From contig JASLMY010000021.1 of assembly GCA_030746295.1 (NCBI GenBank), forward strand, positions 1-34,516: DNA of 34,516 nt, read 5' to 3'. A program made the translations under genes and the position numbers. The DNA comes from Alphaproteobacteria bacterium. Its GTDB lineage: Bacteria > Pseudomonadota > Alphaproteobacteria > GCA-2731375. Of this stretch, positions 34,350-34,516 are shown in pieces (the stretch's first letter is position 1; each line of letters opens with the position of its first letter). Under the pieces are notes generated by a model. It was not told the DNA's origin. It made no database searches and saw nothing but the letters and a program-made list of their open reading frames with translations.

Positions 34350-34516
34350 ATGGTGACGGAGCATCCATTCGCCCAGTACGTCCGCACGCTCGGGCGCGGC
34401 AAGAACGTCGGCCGCTCGTTGACCGAGGACGAGGCCGAGACGGCAATGGCCATGGTGCTGGCCGGCGAGGTCCGGCCCGAGCAGCTGGGCGCTTTCCTGA
34501 TGCTGCTCCGGGTCAA
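34350..34516 (+). CDS. TrpD2/YbiB-type glycosyl transferase-family protein (partial, 5' end only)
   Basis: The first 55 codons (MVTEHPFAQYVRTLGRG, then SLTEDEAETAMAMVLAGE and QLGAFLMLLRV) match the N-terminal helical domain of the nucleoside-phosphorylase/anthranilate phosphoribosyltransferase-like fold. The HPFAQYVRTLGRG start is typical of the TrpD2 (YbiB) group, often annotated glycosyl transferase family protein. An AGGGGAG site precedes the ATG, and it follows dsrP by only 7 nt, so it is likely part of the same transcript. The rest lies beyond the right edge. Confidence 0.75.
   Translation, partial: MVTEHPFAQYVRTLGRGKNVGRSLTEDEAETAMAMVLAGEVRPEQLGAFLMLLRV

Overview
The window is high-GC DNA with tightly packed, Shine-Dalgarno-led genes in short operons. 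The gene content (an oxidative-type dsr operon, a carnitine operon, FCD/LysR regulators, BadH/BadI-like enzymes) suggests an alphaproteobacterium, perhaps a Rhodospirillales-like sulfur-oxidising heterotroph. That placement is an inference from gene content; no rRNA or tRNA gene is visible.

Left part (1-7201): a leftward pair made of an FCD-type GntR regulator and a ThDP enzyme of the ILVBL/2-hydroxyacyl-CoA lyase type (cut by the left edge) is divergent from a D-2-hydroxyacid dehydrogenase, with a TGGTATACCA operator between them. Next comes a leftward operon (LLM flavin monooxygenase, SDR, BadI/MenB-like crotonase, NIPSNAP protein), divergent from a BadH-like SDR. The divergent promoters share a perfect 8-bp inverted repeat. 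Together these look like a CoA-thioester or alicyclic-acid catabolic cluster of unknown substrate.

Middle (7224-17015): a PcfJ-like protein; a short leftward transcription unit hidden upstream of it (promoter, 35-codon ORF, hairpins, intrinsic terminator); a DUF3604/PHP metalloprotein; a divergent LysR regulator and carnitine operon (gamma-butyrobetaine hydroxylase, BKACE-type dehydrocarnitine cleavage enzyme, carnitine 3-dehydrogenase) that would take gamma-butyrobetaine or carnitine to glycine betaine; and an amidohydrolase.

Envelope block (17016-21037), all leftward: an unusual secreted protein built from three different internal repeat classes, a small secreted four-cysteine protein, and a PDZ-Sel1-peptidoglycan-binding protein broken by a single-nucleotide frameshift. 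An adenosine-deaminase-family gene and an MFS transporter follow as a probable purine-related pair.

Right part (23726-34516): a complete dsrABEFHCMKLJOP operon, rightward, with a recognisable promoter and a large leader hairpin. DsrEFH and DsrL present, DsrD absent, and a two-cysteine DsrC all point to the reverse (sulfur-oxidising) pathway. DsrEFH relays persulfide sulfur to DsrC, DsrAB oxidises it to sulfite, DsrL couples the reaction to NAD(P), and DsrMKJOP exchanges electrons with the membrane quinone pool. The gene after dsrP starts like a TrpD2/YbiB-type glycosyl transferase-family protein and runs off the right edge; dsrN is not at this position.
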